64,000 bases of DNA from positions 1-64,000 of the forward strand of contig CADASN010000005.1 of NCBI GenBank assembly GCA_902790635.1. Direction: 5' to 3'. A model generated the notes under the pieces. That model worked only from the letters and a program-made list of their open reading frames with translations. It had not been told where the DNA came from and did no database searches. This stretch comes from an uncultured Bacteroidia bacterium (lineage in GTDB: Bacteria; Bacteroidota; Bacteroidia; Bacteroidales; UBA932). Positions within the stretch are counted from its first letter, which is position 1. Each line of letters begins with the position of its first letter. Of the stretch, positions 1 through 8,463 are shown one piece after another. The position numbers and the translations under genes were made by a program.

Positions 1-1593
1 GTTGTAGAACTCCAGCTTGCCGCCCCACTCGAGGTCGGTGATATCCTGGGTCTTGATGTTCAGCTGGGTCTCCTTGCCGCCGATCATGAACTTGGTGTTG
101 AGCTCGCCTTCGGCCGGGCAGACCAGCAGATGGACCTCACCGAACTGGCCGGCGCCGCCGGACTGCTTCTTGTGGCGGTACTGGGCGCTCGCGACCTTGG
201 TGATGGTCTCGCGGTACGGCACCTTCGGGGCGAAGAGCTCGACATCAAGCTTGTACTCGTTGTTGAGGAGCCACTTGACGATGTTGATGTGCTGCTCGCC
301 GTTGCCGCTCAGGATGGTCTGGCGGAGCTCCTTGGAGTACTCCACGATCACGGTCGGATCGGTGTTGGCGATCTTCTTGAGGGCATCGCCGAGCTTCTGC
401 TCGTCCTGCTGGACCTTGGCCTTGATGGCGCAGCGGTACTTCGGAGCCGGGTACTCGATCTTGTCGTACTTGATGCCGGAACCGGGCAGGGAGAGGGTCG
501 TGTTGGACTTGCCGTTCTTGAGCTTGACCGCGCAGCCGAAGTCACCGGCGTGCAGGGAGTTGACGGGCTCCTTCTTGGTGCCGGCGACGGCATAGATGGC
601 GGAGAGGCGCTCCTTGTTGCCGGAGACCGGATCCTCGAGATCGAGACCGGCGGTGACCGTGCCGCTCATCACCTTGAAGTAAGACACCTCGCCGAGGTGC
701 TGCTCCACGTCGTTCTTGTAGATGAACAGGGACGGGGCACCTTCTGCCTTGACTTCCGGGGCGGGGGCGACTTCCTTGATGAACTCCAGGAGGCGCTTCA
801 CGCCGATATCTTTCTTTCCGCAGACGCAGAAGACCGGATAGGCCTCGCCGGCGGCGATACCCAGGTTGAGACCCCGGTGGATCTCCTCCTCGGTAAGCTC
901 ACCTTCTTCGAAGTACTTCTCCATCAGGGCGTCGTCGAACTCGGCAGCCTTCTCGATGAGGGCGGCGCGGGCCTCCTCGGCCTGATCCTGGAACTGGGCC
1001 GGGATCTCGAGGTCCTCACGGGTGCCGTTGGCATCCTTGAAATGATAATACTTCATCGTCAGGACATCCACGAAACCGTCGAACGCCGTGCCGGGGTTGG
1101 TCGGGAACTGGACATAGACGGCCTTGCCGCCGATGGACTCCTTGATGGAGTTCTGGATGTTGTCCCAGTCCGCCTTCTCGCTGTCGAGCTGGTTGACCGC
1201 GATCACGAGGGGCAGCTTCTTGGTGTCGGCCATGCGGAGGAAGTTCTCCGTGCCCACCTCGACGCCCTGCTGGGCGTTGATCACCAGCACGCCGCTCTCG
1301 CAGACCTTGAAGGCCGCGTAGGCGCCGCCGATGAAGTCGTCGGAACCCGGGGTGTCGATGAAGTTGATCTTGGCATTCTGGAACTCGGCGTACAGCGGGC
1401 TCGCGTAGATGGAGCGCTGGTTGATCTTCTCGAGTTCGTCGTTGTCGGAGAGGGTGTTCTTGTCTTCGATGGTGCCCCTCCGGTCGATCACCTTGCCCTC
1501 GAAGAGCATGGCTTCAGCGAGCGTGGTCTTGCCGGACTTGGAGGCGCCGAGAAGGGCCACGTTGCGGATGTCTTTGGTAGAATAATCTTTCAT
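1..1593 (-). CDS. Elongation factor G-like GTPase, partial at left edge
   Basis: Translation-factor GTPase of the EF-G superfamily; 531 N-terminal residues are visible and the C-terminal part (domain IV end and domain V) lies outside the window. The P-loop GASKSGKTT is at residues 16-24, G3 reads DTPGSDDF at 80-87 and G4 reads NQLD at 134-137. True EF-G has DTPGHVDF, with a histidine that activates water; here that position is Ser84. This substitution fits the second EF-G paralogue found across Bacteroidota rather than the ribosomal translocase encoded with rpsL/rpsG. The downstream part continues with a domain II-like segment and a domain III segment containing GNGEQHINIVKW. The start is the ATG at 1593, preceded by a good -33/-7 promoter. 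It is divergent from rnhB. Role in translation is inferred from family only. Confidence 0.9.
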   Translation of the reverse strand, partial: MKDYSTKDIRNVALLGASKSGKTTLAEAMLFEGKVIDRRGTIEDKNTLSDNDELEKINQRSIYASPLYAEFQNAKINFIDTPGSDDFIGGAYAAFKVCESGVLVINAQQGVEVGTENFLRMADTKKLPLVIAVNQLDSEKADWDNIQNSIKESIGGKAVYVQFPTNPGTAFDGFVDVLTMKYYHFKDANGTREDLEIPAQFQDQAEEARAALIEKAAEFDDALMEKYFEEGELTEEEIHRGLNLGIAAGEAYPVFCVCGKKDIGVKRLLEFIKEVAPAPEVKAEGAPSLFIYKNDVEQHLGEVSYFKVMSGTVTAGLDLEDPVSGNKERLSAIYAVAGTKKEPVNSLHAGDFGCAVKLKNGKSNTTLSLPGSGIKYDKIEYPAPKYRCAIKAKVQQDEQKLGDALKKIANTDPTVIVEYSKELRQTILSGNGEQHINIVKWLLNNEYKLDVELFAPKVPYRETITKVASAQYRHKKQSGGAGQFGEVHLLVCPAEGELNTKFMIGGKETQLNIKTQDITDLEWGGKLEFYN

Positions 1594-1629
1594 TTGTGCG
1601 TATGGAGTATTTATTATTAGTCAAGTCCG

Positions 1630-1661
1630 CAAAAGTAATCATTTTTGCAGCCAAACGCAAA
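1630..1661 (-). promoter_or_regulatory. Promoter of the EF-G-like gene
   Basis: On the minus strand a TTTG (1661-1658) stands 20 bases before TACTTTTG (1637-1630), matching the Bacteroidota -33/-7 promoter pattern TTTG-N19-21-TAnnTTTG. It lies 36 bases before the ATG at 1593. Confidence 0.7.
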
Positions 1662-1703
1662 TCAATTTGGGCCGGTGAAGCAATATCTCCGGATTTATTT
1701 GTT

Positions 1704-1711
1704 TATCTTTG
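1704..1711 (+). promoter_or_regulatory. -7 promoter element of rnhB
   Basis: TATCTTTG is an exact match to TAnnTTTG and ends only 7 bases before the rnhB ATG at 1719, so the transcript would have almost no leader. No convincing -33 box was seen. The position supports the 1719 start over longer frames. Confidence 0.65.
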
Positions 1712-1718
1712 CAAAGGT

Positions 1719-2330
1719 ATGCCCGCAGCCCCTCTTCTTCCTTATTTTGAGCCCGGTCGCCTGGAGGCCGGATGCGACGAGGCCGGACGCGGTCCCCTGG
1801 CGGGTCCCGTCTATGCCGCCGCCGTCATCCTGCCCGCGGATTTCAGCCATCCGCTGCTGGACGATTCCAAGCAGATGAGCGAGAAGGCGCGCGAGCAGTT
1901 GCGCCCGATCATCGAGCGCGAGGCCGTCGCATGGGCGGTGGAAGCCGTCAGCGCAGAGGAGATCGACCGCCTCAACATCCTCGGCGCTTCGCTGGAAGGG
2001 ATGCGCCGGGCGGTGCGGCGGCTCGCGGTGCGGCCGGATTTCCTGCTGATCGACGGCAACCGCTGGCGCCCTTTCGACGGCTATCCCTACCGGACGGTCG
2101 TGCACGGGGACGCCACCTACGCGAGCATCGCAGCGGCGTCCGTGCTTGCGAAGACCTGGCGGGACGAGCGGATGCGGGAGCTGGCGCGGCAGTACCCGGA
2201 GTACGGCTGGGACCACAACATGGGCTACCCGACCCCGGAGCACATCGCCGCCATCAAGGCGCACGGCTACTGCCCGGAGCACCGCAAGTCCTTCCATCCC
2301 AAAGAATTGGAACCAAGTTTATTCGATTGA
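1719..2330 (+). CDS. rnhB: Ribonuclease HII
   Basis: Cleaves the RNA strand of RNA-DNA hybrids and nicks at ribonucleotides left in DNA. The 203-residue protein has the family signature: CDEAGRGPLAGP gives the acidic pair Asp20 and Glu21, LLIDGN gives Asp112, and HGDATYASIAAASVLAK gives Asp131, so all four metal-binding acids are present. The open frame extends upstream to 1596, but the ATG at 1719 is chosen because the protein then starts just before the conserved core and lies right behind a TAnnTTTG element. Its stop is one base before the next ATG, which suggests translational coupling to the S46 peptidase gene. This is the first gene of a four-gene coupled run. Confidence 0.95.
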   Translation: MPAAPLLPYFEPGRLEAGCDEAGRGPLAGPVYAAAVILPADFSHPLLDDSKQMSEKAREQLRPIIEREAVAWAVEAVSAEEIDRLNILGASLEGMRRAVRRLAVRPDFLLIDGNRWRPFDGYPYRTVVHGDATYASIAAASVLAKTWRDERMRELARQYPEYGWDHNMGYPTPEHIAAIKAHGYCPEHRKSFHPKELEPSLFD

Positions 2331-2331
2331 T

Positions 2332-4443
2332 ATGAGAAAATTCTTCTTGACCGTTGCAACCGCCCTGCTGCTCGCCCCGGCCGCCCTGCGCGCCGACGAG
2401 GGCATGTGGCTCCTGCCGCTGCTCGAAAAGATGAACAGCGACGCCCTGCGCAACCTCGGCTCCCGGCTCACCCCGGACCAGATCTACAGTGTCAACCATT
2501 CGTCCATCAAGGACGCAATCGTCCAGTTCGGCGGCGGATGCACCGCCGAGATCATATCCGGCAGCGGCCTGCTGGTGACCAACCACCATTGCGGCTACGG
2601 CCAGATCCAGGCACTCTCCTCCACGGAGCATAACTACCTGGAAGACGGATACTTCGCGATGTCCCGGGCCGAAGAACTCCCTTGCCCGGGCCTGACTGTC
2701 CGCTTCCTGCAGAGCATGACGGACGTCACGGACGAACTCGCGGCGGGCAAGAGCCGCCAGGACCTGATCGCTGCGGCGGAAAAAGAGAACCCCAACTGCC
2801 AGGTGCGCATCGTCAGCTTCTACAACGACAACGTCCAGTACCTGATCGTCTCCAAGATCTACCGCGACGTCCGCTTCGTGGGCGCTCCGCCGGCATCTTC
2901 CGGCAAGTTCGGCGGCGACACCGACAACTGGATGTGGCCGCGCCACACCTGCGATTTCTCGATGTTCCGCGTGTATGCCGGCGCGGACAACGAGCCCGCC
3001 GACTACTCCCCGGACAACGTCCCGATGCGCCCCCGCCAGTTCCTGAACATTTCCCTGAAGGGCGTGCAGGAAGGCGATTTCGCCATGATCATGGGCTACC
3101 CGGGCAGCACCCAGCGCTTCCAGACCGCCGCCCAGCTCCAGAACATGCTGGACAACAATGACGTCCGCATCGCCGCCCGCGGCGTGCGCCAGGATGTCCT
3201 CTGGGCAGCCATGCGCGCCGATGACAAGGTGGGCCTGCAGTACGCCAGCAAGTATTCCGGATCCTCCAACGGCTGGAAGAAGTGGATCGGCGAGAAAGAG
3301 GCCTTCGAGGCCCTCTCCGTCATCCCCCGCGAGGAGCAGAAAGAACGCGACCTGACGGCCTGGATCAACGCCGATCCGACACGCAAGGCCGCCTGGGGCG
3401 ATGCCATCGACCGCATCGCGGAGAGCGTCAGCGCCACCCGCGCCACCCAGCTCGCCGGCAACCTGCTCAACGAGACCCTCGGGCGCATCGAGCTCCTGAG
3501 CTTCGCGGCCGCCATGGACCGCTCCGTGAAAATGGCGCAGGAGATGGCCCGGCAGAATCCGGATGCTACCGGCGCCGTCCAGGACGCCATCAACGTGGCC
3601 AAGGACATGATCCAGTCGGAGTTCAAAGATTACAGCGTCGATGTCGACCGCGCCGTCGCCGTCGCAATGATCGACCACTACAAGGCCCATGTCAACCCGG
3701 CCGACGCCATCAAGATCGGCGGCAAGAGCCTCCTGACGATGGACACCCGGAAATTCGTGGACAATCTCTTCAAGAAGAGCATCTTCACTTCCGCGGAAAA
3801 GCTTGGCGCCAAACCCATCACCGCCAAGCTGCTCGAGGCAGACCCGGCCGTCCAGTTCGCCAACGCCGTCACCGATGCCGCCACCCCGATGAATGCCTTC
3901 ATCCGCGGCAACAACCAGGCGCTCGCCGATGCCTCCAAGGCCTATGCCGCAGCCCTGCTGAAATGGAAGGAGGGCGAGCCCAGCTACCCCGATGCCAACA
4001 GCACCTGCCGCCTCACCTACGGCACCGTCAAGAGCTACGAGCCCAAGGACGGTGTGCTCTACAAGTACTACACGACCCTCAAGGGCGTGATGGAAAAAGA
4101 AGACCCGGACAATTACGAATTCCGCGTACCCGCGAAACTCAAGGAGATCTATGAGAAAAAGGATTTCGGCCAGTACGCCAATGAGAAAGGCGAGGTCGTT
4201 GCCTGCTTCCTGACCAACCTTGACATCACGGGCGGCAACTCCGGCAGCCCGGTGATGGATGCTGACGGTAACCTCATCGGTCTCGCCTTCGACGGCAACT
4301 GGGAGGCGATGAGCGGGGACGTCCTCTTCGATCCCGACCTGCAGCGCTGCATCTGCGTGGACATCCGCTATGTCCTGCTGATGGTGGACAAGTTCGCCGG
4401 CGCCGGCTATCTGCTGAATGAAATGAATCTGGTGAGAGAATAA
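2332..4443 (+). CDS. S46 family dipeptidyl-peptidase, DPP7-like
   Basis: Serine exopeptidase that removes dipeptides from peptide N-termini in the periplasm; amino-acid-fermenting Bacteroidota use such enzymes. The 703-residue protein starts with a signal peptide (about residues 1-21, ending ALRA). The chymotrypsin-like triad is visible: TNHHCGY with His85/86, HTCDF with Asp208, and GGNSGSP with Ser637. Eighteen residues after the serine is Gly655 in FDGNWEA. In characterised S46 enzymes this position decides specificity, Gly in DPP7 (hydrophobic P1) and Arg in DPP11 (Asp/Glu P1), so DPP7-type specificity is inferred. The start ATG follows the rnhB stop by one base, and the TAA overlaps the next ATG (TAATG), so it sits inside a housekeeping operon. 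Confidence 0.92.
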   Translation: MRKFFLTVATALLLAPAALRADEGMWLLPLLEKMNSDALRNLGSRLTPDQIYSVNHSSIKDAIVQFGGGCTAEIISGSGLLVTNHHCGYGQIQALSSTEHNYLEDGYFAMSRAEELPCPGLTVRFLQSMTDVTDELAAGKSRQDLIAAAEKENPNCQVRIVSFYNDNVQYLIVSKIYRDVRFVGAPPASSGKFGGDTDNWMWPRHTCDFSMFRVYAGADNEPADYSPDNVPMRPRQFLNISLKGVQEGDFAMIMGYPGSTQRFQTAAQLQNMLDNNDVRIAARGVRQDVLWAAMRADDKVGLQYASKYSGSSNGWKKWIGEKEAFEALSVIPREEQKERDLTAWINADPTRKAAWGDAIDRIAESVSATRATQLAGNLLNETLGRIELLSFAAAMDRSVKMAQEMARQNPDATGAVQDAINVAKDMIQSEFKDYSVDVDRAVAVAMIDHYKAHVNPADAIKIGGKSLLTMDTRKFVDNLFKKSIFTSAEKLGAKPITAKLLEADPAVQFANAVTDAATPMNAFIRGNNQALADASKAYAAALLKWKEGEPSYPDANSTCRLTYGTVKSYEPKDGVLYKYYTTLKGVMEKEDPDNYEFRVPAKLKEIYEKKDFGQYANEKGEVVACFLTNLDITGGNSGSPVMDADGNLIGLAFDGNWEAMSGDVLFDPDLQRCICVDIRYVLLMVDKFAGAGYLLNEMNLVRE

Positions 4444-5510
4444 TGACGAAAGAAGACATTCTGCAAGTCCTGCGGGAGGTGCATCATCCCGGCAAGGGCG
4501 ACCGCGACATCGTGGACCTCGGGATGGTCGCGGAGGTGGATGTGACGGCCAAGCACGTGACCGTCACCCTCGGTTTCCCCAAGCGGCGTGATCCGCTGGC
4601 CGAGTATCTGATCGGGAGCGCCCGGGCGGCCCTGATCCGCCATCTGCCTTCGGGCGTCGAGGCGGAAGTCAAGGCCGTCGTGGTCGAGGACGACAAGCCG
4701 AAGAAAAAGGGCCTCGCCCTCGGCATGGAGCAGCTCGCCGAGGTGCGCCACATCATCGGCATCGCCTCCGGCAAGGGCGGCGTCGGGAAGTCCACCGTGG
4801 CCGTGAACTTGGCCTGCGCGCTGGCGCGCATGGGGTACCGGGTCGGCCTCGCGGACGCGGACGTCTATGGCCCTTCCGTTCCGGTCATGACGGGGACGGA
4901 AGGGGCCGTGCCCGCCGCGGAACCGGGTGCCGAAGAGGGCCAGGAACTCATCCTCCCGCTGGAGAAATACGGCGTGAAGTGGATGTCCATCGGCTATTTC
5001 GCGGAGCGGGGCCAGGCCCTGATCTGGCGCGGACCGATGGCCTGCAACGCCCTCAAGCAGATGATCCTCCAGGTCAAATGGGGACCGCTCGACTACCTGC
5101 TGATCGACATGCCCCCGGGCACGGGCGACATCCACATCAGCCTCGTGCAGGACATCCCGATGGAAGGAGCCGTGATCGTCACGACCCCGCAGGAAGTGGC
5201 CCTCGCCGACGTGGAGAAGGGTGCCAACATGTTCCGCAACGAGAACGTGAACCGTCCCATCTTCGGCCTGGTCGAGAACATGGCCTGGTTCACCCCGGAG
5301 GCACATCCCGATGAGAAATATTATATTTTCGGCGAAGGTGGCGGAGAGCGGATGGCCCGCGAACTGGGCATCGACCTGCTCGGCCGTATCCCCCTGGTGC
5401 AGGGCATCCGCGAGAGCGGCGATGCCGGCGAGCCGGTGGCCCTGGGCTCGCGCCCGGACGGACTTGCCTTCCTCGAACTCGCCGGAAAACTCGCTGAAAA
5501 ACTCGGCTAA
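4443..5510 (+). CDS. Mrp/NBP35-family ATP-binding iron-sulfur carrier
   Basis: Deviant-Walker P-loop ATPase of the Mrp (ApbC) group, which carries or inserts Fe-S clusters in the cytoplasm. The 355-residue protein has an N-terminal DUF59/MIP18 domain (about 5-82), then SGKGGVGKS at 109-117, the switch motif DADVYGPS, and the family segment LIDMPPGTGD. The C-terminal CxxC that binds a bridging cluster in many homologues is absent; the region reads NMAWFTPEAHPDEKYYIFG. I recall the same replacement in other Bacteroidota Mrp proteins, so it is probably a lineage trait. The ATG shares one base with the preceding stop, and the stop directly abuts rsmA, consistent with co-translation. Confidence 0.92.
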   Translation: MTKEDILQVLREVHHPGKGDRDIVDLGMVAEVDVTAKHVTVTLGFPKRRDPLAEYLIGSARAALIRHLPSGVEAEVKAVVVEDDKPKKKGLALGMEQLAEVRHIIGIASGKGGVGKSTVAVNLACALARMGYRVGLADADVYGPSVPVMTGTEGAVPAAEPGAEEGQELILPLEKYGVKWMSIGYFAERGQALIWRGPMACNALKQMILQVKWGPLDYLLIDMPPGTGDIHISLVQDIPMEGAVIVTTPQEVALADVEKGANMFRNENVNRPIFGLVENMAWFTPEAHPDEKYYIFGEGGGERMARELGIDLLGRIPLVQGIRESGDAGEPVALGSRPDGLAFLELAGKLAEKLG

Positions 5511-6284
5511 ATGGAAGTCCGCGCGAAAAAGTCTCTCGGTCAGCATTTCCTGACCGACCAGTCGATAGCAAAAGCGATCGTCGACGCCTTGTCAGTGGGT
5601 CCGATTTCCAAGACCGCGGTCTTGGAAATCGGACCTGGGATGGGCGTATTGACGCAGTATCTGCTGAAGCGGGAGGATATTGACCTGAAACTGGTGGAGC
5701 TGGACGGGGAGTCCGTGGACTACCTGCTGACGCACTTTCCGGGGATGCAGGGGCGGCTCTACCAGGCCGACTACCTGCGTCTGGACATCCACAAGCTGTT
5801 CCCGGGCCCCTACCGGATCATCGGGAACTTCCCCTACAACATCTCCTCGCAGATCTTCTTCAAGATCCTGGACGACAAGGACCGGGTCCCGGAAGTGGTC
5901 TGCATGATCCAGAAGGAAGTGGCCGAACGCATCGCGGAAGGTCCTGGGAGCAAGACCTACGGCATCCTGTCGGTGCTGCTCCAGGCCTGGTACGACATTG
6001 ACTACGTGATGACGGTGGGCTCCGGTGCCTTCTCGCCGCCGCCCAAGGTACAGTCTGCCGTCATCCGCCTGCGGCGCAACGCACGGACGGCCCTCGGCTG
6101 CGACGAGAAACTGTTCAAGACCGTCGTGAAGACCGCTTTCAACCAGCGGCGCAAGACCCTGCGCAACGCGCTCAAACCCCTGCTGCCGGAAGGCTTCGAC
6201 ACTTCCGCTCCCGTCTTCGACCTGCGTGCCGAGCGCCTCGGCGTCGAAGACTTCGTAACCCTGACCCAACTAATCACTCCATAA
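5511..6284 (+). CDS. rsmA: 16S rRNA dimethyladenosine transferase
   Basis: KsgA/RsmA dimethylates two adjacent adenines near the 3' end of 16S rRNA late in 30S assembly. The 257-residue protein shows KKSLGQHFLTD at the N-terminus, SAM motif I in VLEIGPGMGVLTQ (about 38-50), the catalytic motif NFPYNIS, and a C-terminal helical domain with FNQRRKTLRNAL. The ATG directly follows the stop of the mrp-type gene with no spacer. The codons for residues 30-42, leading into the SAM motif, form a perfect 38-base palindrome, listed separately. Confidence 0.96.
   Translation: MEVRAKKSLGQHFLTDQSIAKAIVDALSVGPISKTAVLEIGPGMGVLTQYLLKREDIDLKLVELDGESVDYLLTHFPGMQGRLYQADYLRLDIHKLFPGPYRIIGNFPYNISSQIFFKILDDKDRVPEVVCMIQKEVAERIAEGPGSKTYGILSVLLQAWYDIDYVMTVGSGAFSPPPKVQSAVIRLRRNARTALGCDEKLFKTVVKTAFNQRRKTLRNALKPLLPEGFDTSAPVFDLRAERLGVEDFVTLTQLITP
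5598..5635. repeat. Perfect 38-base palindrome inside rsmA
   Basis: From 5598 to 5635 the sequence equals its own reverse complement: the left half begins GGTCCGATTTCC and the right half ends GGAAATCGGACC, meeting at a central CCGCGG. As RNA it would form a hairpin with a stem of about 17 pairs, 87 bases into the gene. It encodes GPISKTAVLEIGP, so it stays in frame and feeds into the conserved SAM motif. Confidence 0.9.
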
Positions 6285-6298
6285 CACAGTTATTGACC

Positions 6299-7942
6299 AT
6301 GAAAAAGTCCTTTCTCCTCCTGATGGCCGCTGCGGCCGTCGTCATCGCCTGCAATGGTGGTTCCGGCACCACCGACAACCTCGGTTATGATCCGGATGCC
6401 CAGCAGCTCCAGATCGGCAAAGACATCGCGGTCGTCCAGACGACCTACGGTACCGTCAAAGGTTTCATCTACCAGAATGTCAACACTTTCCTGGGTATTC
6501 CCTATGGCGATGACACCAGCGGCGAGAACCGCTTCATGCCCCCGAAACCCCCGAAACCCTGGGAGGGTGTCCTGCCCGTGGTCTGGTATCCGACCTCGGC
6601 TCCGCAGCGCCCCTACACCGAAGGCGCGACGCCCTATGCCCAGTTCCGCGACCGCTGGAACTACGACGGCTTCGGCGAAGACTGCCTCAAGCTCAATGTC
6701 TGGACTCCGGGGCTGGATGCCTCCCGGCGGCCCGTCCTCGTGTGGCTCCACGGCGGCGGCTTCTCAGCCGGAAACGGCGTTGAACAGGACGGTTACATGG
6801 GCGCCAATTTCGCCCGGCGGCACGACGTCGTGTTCGTGTCCCTCAACCACCGGCTCAACAGTTTCGGATTCAGTGATTTCGCTGCTGTCGGCGGGGAGAA
6901 GTACAAGCACTCCGGCAACGTCGGCATGCTCGATATCATCTTCGCCCTCCAGTGGGTGCACGACAATATCGCGGCCTTCGGCGGAGATCCGGGCAACGTG
7001 ACCATCATGGGACAGAGTGGCGGCGGGTCGAAAGTGACCATTGCGGCGGCCATGCCTGCCGCAAAAGGGTTGGTGCACAAGGCCTTCGCCATGAGCGGCG
7101 GCTCCACGGGCGCCGCTGACAAGGCGCTTGCCGAAGGCCTGGGTGCGCAGATCCTCAAGACCGCCGGGCTCAAGCCTTCGCAGATCGACAAGCTGCAGCA
7201 GATGCCCTGGCCCGAGTATTTCGCCCTGGCCAACCGGGCAGCCGCAGAGTACAGCGCCTCCCTGCCGGCCGGACAGCGCTACCGGGGATTCAGCCCCGTG
7301 GCGGACGGCGTGGACATCCCCCTCGGCGACTTCTACACCTCCGGGCGCGACGATGTCCCGTGCGTGCCGATGATGCTATCCACGACCACCAACGAATTCG
7401 TTTCCGACCGCGATACGCCCGAGCAGGAGGACCTCACCCGGGAAGACATCGTTAAGATGATGGAACGCAATTATGGGGAGAAAGCCGGAGCCATCTATGA
7501 CGAATTCGACCGGATCTTCCCCGGCAACAGTCCTTTCGGCGTCTATTCCATCGTGAGCTCCTCCCGCCAGAACGTCATCCGGATCGCCAACAACAAGCTC
7601 GCGCAGGGACAGCCGGTCTATCTGGCCTGGTTCAACTGGTATCCGCACATTTTCGACGGTCTGCCCCGGGCGTTCCACTGCCTGGACATCAGCTTCTGGT
7701 TCAACAACACGGACCTGATGTATTCCCATTCGGGTGGCGGCAAGGAGCCGCGCGACCTCGCGGACAAGATGGGCGACGCGCTGGAGGCCTTCATGCGCAC
7801 CGGCGATCCCAATACCGGCAAGAAGGGCGGACTGCCCCACTGGCCCCGCTACACCCAGGAAGAAGGTGCGACGATGATCCTGAACAACGTCTCCCGTGTC
7901 GAGAACGACCCGGACCGGGCGGCCCGCGCCTTGATGCAATAA
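6299..7942 (+). CDS. Carboxylesterase family (type B) lipoprotein
   Basis: Alpha/beta-hydrolase of the carboxylesterase/para-nitrobenzyl esterase family, 547 residues. The N-terminus is a lipoprotein signal with lipobox VIAC (Cys18), so it is probably anchored in the envelope. The oxyanion-hole segment WLHGGGFSAGNG and the nucleophile elbow GQSGGG with Ser240 are clear; most relatives have GESAG there. The acidic residue is probably the glutamate in TTTNEF, and the histidine is in AFHCLD. The natural substrate cannot be told from sequence. It follows rsmA by 14 bases and may be transcribed with it. A TTG at 6293 is in frame, but the ATG at 6299 starts the signal peptide properly. It converges with the next gene. 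Confidence 0.9.
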   Translation: MKKSFLLLMAAAAVVIACNGGSGTTDNLGYDPDAQQLQIGKDIAVVQTTYGTVKGFIYQNVNTFLGIPYGDDTSGENRFMPPKPPKPWEGVLPVVWYPTSAPQRPYTEGATPYAQFRDRWNYDGFGEDCLKLNVWTPGLDASRRPVLVWLHGGGFSAGNGVEQDGYMGANFARRHDVVFVSLNHRLNSFGFSDFAAVGGEKYKHSGNVGMLDIIFALQWVHDNIAAFGGDPGNVTIMGQSGGGSKVTIAAAMPAAKGLVHKAFAMSGGSTGAADKALAEGLGAQILKTAGLKPSQIDKLQQMPWPEYFALANRAAAEYSASLPAGQRYRGFSPVADGVDIPLGDFYTSGRDDVPCVPMMLSTTTNEFVSDRDTPEQEDLTREDIVKMMERNYGEKAGAIYDEFDRIFPGNSPFGVYSIVSSSRQNVIRIANNKLAQGQPVYLAWFNWYPHIFDGLPRAFHCLDISFWFNNTDLMYSHSGGGKEPRDLADKMGDALEAFMRTGDPNTGKKGGLPHWPRYTQEEGATMILNNVSRVENDPDRAARALMQ

Positions 7943-7955
7943 TCTAGGATCAGGC

Positions 7956-8444
7956 TCAATAGCACTCGTTGTGAATCATCATATCGAGCTCCGTCACCTC
8001 TCCCGACCTTATCGTGAGGGGGTTCATCCCGCCGTCGCCGTAGAAGCCCAAATAACCATCCGTATAGTATAAACGCCCCTGCTCCAAGATAAAAATCGAA
8101 TACTTCCCCGCAGGCAGCTGGATTTGGTAGAAGCCGTTTTTGGTTGATCTGGTTTTGGCAACCAGAAGGGTCGGCATCATCTCCGGGGTCACCTTGTTGA
8201 TGTCGTACGGCTCTACGGTCTTCACGTCCTGGGGCAACGTGTATTCATACACATAGATGTCCCGCTTGACGTACCGTTCGCCATGGTCCCTCTGATCGCC
8301 TTCAAAACCCGGCATAAAATCCCCGTAGCGCTCCATGATCACCCCGTAAACACCCTGGGTGATCGTGGGTGAAGAAAGCTTTTCGCAGGAAGCGAAGAGC
8401 GTCACCAGCGCGGCCACAGCAGCAAGATACTTGAGTCGTTGCAT
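7956..8444 (-). CDS. Small lipoprotein with a probable carboxypeptidase-regulatory-like domain
   Basis: Unrecognised lipoprotein of 162 residues. The start at 8444 gives a signal peptide MQRLKYLAAVAALVTLFASC with lipobox FASC; the frame stays open upstream to 8489 but those residues would spoil the signal. The body (GVYGVIMERYGDF, then FYQIQLPAGKYSIFILEQG) has the look of a transthyretin or carboxypeptidase-regulatory beta-sandwich, in which short strands flank a P-A-G-x-Y turn. That fold assignment is my inference. The gene lies 19 bases downstream of another lipoprotein gene on the same strand and is probably co-transcribed with it. It ends 13 bases from the convergent esterase gene. Confidence 0.75.
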   Translation of the reverse strand: MQRLKYLAAVAALVTLFASCEKLSSPTITQGVYGVIMERYGDFMPGFEGDQRDHGERYVKRDIYVYEYTLPQDVKTVEPYDINKVTPEMMPTLLVAKTRSTKNGFYQIQLPAGKYSIFILEQGRLYYTDGYLGFYGDGGMNPLTIRSGEVTELDMMIHNECY

Positions 8445-8463
8445 GATTCGGAGGGATTTAGGG

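Noticed and set aside
130-1620. A 496-codon plus-strand frame opposite the EF-G-like gene
   Set aside because: The minus frame contains all GTPase motifs; the plus frame is compositionally biased and matches nothing. Several similar long antisense frames across the window (for example 2254-3690, 14363-16210, 20060-21856, 46323-48071) were rejected for the same reason.
4443-5510. Treating the missing CxxC in the Mrp-type protein as a defect
   Set aside because: I recall the same replacement in other Bacteroidota Mrp proteins, and the ATPase motifs are intact.
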